Positions 6,394 through 7,971 of a stretch of DNA of 7,971 nt are shown piece by piece. How positions within the stretch are numbered: the stretch's first letter is position 1; each line of letters starts with the position of its first letter. The notes under the pieces are model-generated. The model had not been told where the DNA came from. It was given only the letters and a program-made list of their open reading frames with translations, and made no database searches. Position numbers and translations under genes: made by a program. The DNA is from Fusobacteriota bacterium (GTDB lineage Bacteria > Fusobacteriota > Fusobacteriia > Fusobacteriales > Fusobacteriaceae). The DNA lies in assembly GCA_003973585.1 (NCBI GenBank), contig QNYN01000032.1, positions 1 to 7,971 on the forward strand. The letters are read 5' to 3'.

Positions 6394-7971
6394 TTATTTT
6401 TCAAGTTTTAATGCATCTATTTTAGTTGCTTCTAAAACATCTAAATCTTTTTGATAATCTACTCCACTTATTCTTTTGTTTAATCCCATTACACCAATAG
6501 AACTAGTTGTAAAGATATATGGTAAATCTTCGTTGATTTCTTGCATCATTTTATCATAGATAGGTTTTCTTTCTTCAGTTGTAGATGCAGCTAATCCTTT
6601 TACACATAATTCATCTACAGTTTTATTTGAATACCCTACAAAGTTATTAGGCCCTTCAGTTGAAAAAATTGAAGTTTGATCTGGATCTGCAATTGTAGAC
6701 CATCCTAACATAACAGTATCAAATGTTGGCTCTTCACTGTCAATATCCTTAACTAAAGCATTAAAGTCAACTAATTGAATGTCTACATCTACACCAATTT
6801 CCTTCCAGTTTTCTTTAATAAGAGCTAACCAAGTTTTACCAGTTGAACTTTGTCCACTAGAAGCTGATGTTTTTAATGCAAATGCTAATTTCTTTCCATC
6901 TTTGTATCTAAATCCATCTTTTCCAACTTTCCATCCATCTTCTTCTAACATTTTCTTAGCTTTTTCAGGATTATAAGCATAATCATTTACATTTTTAGAA
7001 CTAGCCCAGTGTTGAGGAACTAATGGTTGGTTTATAACTTTTGCATATCCTTCTAATACTTTATCAGCATAAAGTTCTCTATTTAATCCATAAGCTAATG
7101 CTTGTCTTATTGTTTTATCTTTAAATAAATCTTTTCTCATGTTAAATCCAATATATGAATATCCTGATGGAGGAGTTTCTTGGAAATTAACTAAGTTATT
7201 TTTAGAAGCGATTTCCTTTTCCTTACTTTTTCTTCCAGGAATACTTGCTACATCTAAATCTCCTTTAGCTAAAGCAGGTGAAATAGAATCAGTAGGTATA
7301 TATCTAATTACTATTTTTTTAACATCTGATCCACCTAAGTGATAATCTTCAAATCTATCTAAAATTACATATTCTCCTGGCTTATATTCAGCTAATTTAT
7401 ATGGTCCTGATCCTAAAGGAGTTTCATTTTTAGTTAAAAATTCAGTTTTATAATCTTCAGGTTTAGCATACTCATAGTAGTGCTTTGGCATTATTCTAGT
7501 TACAAAGTTATTTAATGATCTAGCATTAGCTTCTGACATATTAAAAATAACTGTATATTTATCTGGAGTTTCAATTCCACTTATATATCTAGCCTTTCCA
7601 TCCGCCACTTCGTCAAATCCTTTTATAGATGCTGATGCAAATGCAGATCTTCCATCGTACTCAGGTCTTGCATATAAACTATATGTAAATTTTACATCAT
7701 CAGCTGTAAGCTCTACACCATCTTGGAATTTAACACCTTTTTTTAAGTGGAAAATATATTGCATCTTATCTTTGTTGTATTCAAAACTATCTACTAAACT
7801 TCCAGGTTTAAATACAAAGTCATTTCCATAAGTTAATAATCCTTCAAAGATATAACCATTAACCATACTATCATAAGTAGTTGTTGAGATTGCAGGGTTA
7901 AATTTCCCTTCAAATTTAGCAGTTATTGATAAGTTAAGTGTTCCACCTCTTTTTTTAGCTGGATTATTTAC
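6394..7971 (-). CDS. dppA: First peptide-binding lipoprotein of the ABC importer (SBP family 5), 5' partial
   Basis: The frame is open through the right edge of the window, so the start is outside; 525 codons plus TAA are present. A Met at 7866 is internal: the 35 codons upstream of it, including NPAKKRG and KFEGKFNP, align with the paralogue at 584-2278. By that alignment about 39 residues are missing, namely the lipoprotein signal and the polar linker. Family-5 features include YIFHLKKGVKFQDG, DDVKFTYSL, GSGPYKLAEYKPGEY and a DFNALVKD...ADPDQTS region. The gene heads the importer operon, the usual place for the binding protein, 15 nt before dppB. It is about 75% identical to the second binding protein with no gaps. 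Differences concentrate in segments corresponding to paralogue residues 145-153, 247-256 and 473-508. The ligand is probably a small peptide. The operon promoter lies beyond the window. Confidence 0.92.
   Translation of the reverse strand, partial: VNNPAKKRGGTLNLSITAKFEGKFNPAISTTTYDSMVNGYIFEGLLTYGNDFVFKPGSLVDSFEYNKDKMQYIFHLKKGVKFQDGVELTADDVKFTYSLYARPEYDGRSAFASASIKGFDEVADGKARYISGIETPDKYTVIFNMSEANARSLNNFVTRIMPKHYYEYAKPEDYKTEFLTKNETPLGSGPYKLAEYKPGEYVILDRFEDYHLGGSDVKKIVIRYIPTDSISPALAKGDLDVASIPGRKSKEKEIASKNNLVNFQETPPSGYSYIGFNMRKDLFKDKTIRQALAYGLNRELYADKVLEGYAKVINQPLVPQHWASSKNVNDYAYNPEKAKKMLEEDGWKVGKDGFRYKDGKKLAFALKTSASSGQSSTGKTWLALIKENWKEIGVDVDIQLVDFNALVKDIDSEEPTFDTVMLGWSTIADPDQTSIFSTEGPNNFVGYSNKTVDELCVKGLAASTTEERKPIYDKMMQEINEDLPYIFTTSSIGVMGLNKRISGVDYQKDLDVLEATKIDALKLEK

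Noticed and set aside
7139..7342. 67-codon plus-strand open frame opposite the first binding protein
   Set aside because: It lies antisense to conserved family-5 sequence and has no supporting motif or operon context.
584..7971. Mobile element or composite transposon suggested by the long direct repeats
   Set aside because: The repeats are coding paralogues with about 25% amino-acid divergence. No transposase, inverted terminal repeats or target duplications are visible.

Overview
The window is AT-rich (roughly 30% GC by eye). Every gene lies on the minus strand, so transcription runs from high to low coordinates. Low GC, strong AGGAGG-type ribosome binding sites, some TTG starts and the style of the RsmB and lipoprotein sequences fit a Fusobacterium or a close relative. 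A low-GC Firmicute cannot be excluded from the sequence alone.

Most of the window (7971 down to about 547) is one complete-looking oligopeptide/dipeptide (Opp/Dpp-type) ABC importer operon, missing only the 5' end of its first gene. In transcription order it has: a family-5 solute-binding lipoprotein (6394-7971, 5' end outside the window); two inner-membrane permeases, dppB and dppC; two ATPases, dppD and dppF; a 63-residue single-pass membrane protein of unknown function; and a second solute-binding lipoprotein (584-2278). The first four gaps are only 11-17 nt. The gap before the second binding protein is 70 nt and carries a 14-bp stem-loop. A 7-bp hairpin with a U-tract (547-570) ends the operon.

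The two binding proteins are about 75% identical and align without gaps over 525 residues. They are therefore tandem paralogues placed at the two ends of one transporter operon, probably delivering overlapping but different ligands to the same DppBC/DppDF translocator. Their differences cluster in a few segments, one of them next to a likely ligand-binding loop.

Downstream of the terminator, on the same strand and behind its own extended -10 promoter, begins rsmB. This encodes the 16S rRNA m5C967 methyltransferase; only its N-terminal NusB-like RNA-binding domain is in the window, and it probably starts at a TTG codon.

I saw no RNA genes, insertion sequences, CRISPR arrays or phage genes. 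No stretch longer than about 125 nt lacks a gene. The region is mostly ordinary housekeeping and nutrient-uptake content. The points most worth a second look are the duplicated binding protein, the small membrane protein inside the operon, the intercistronic stem-loop, and the missing cysteine cluster in both ATPase tails.
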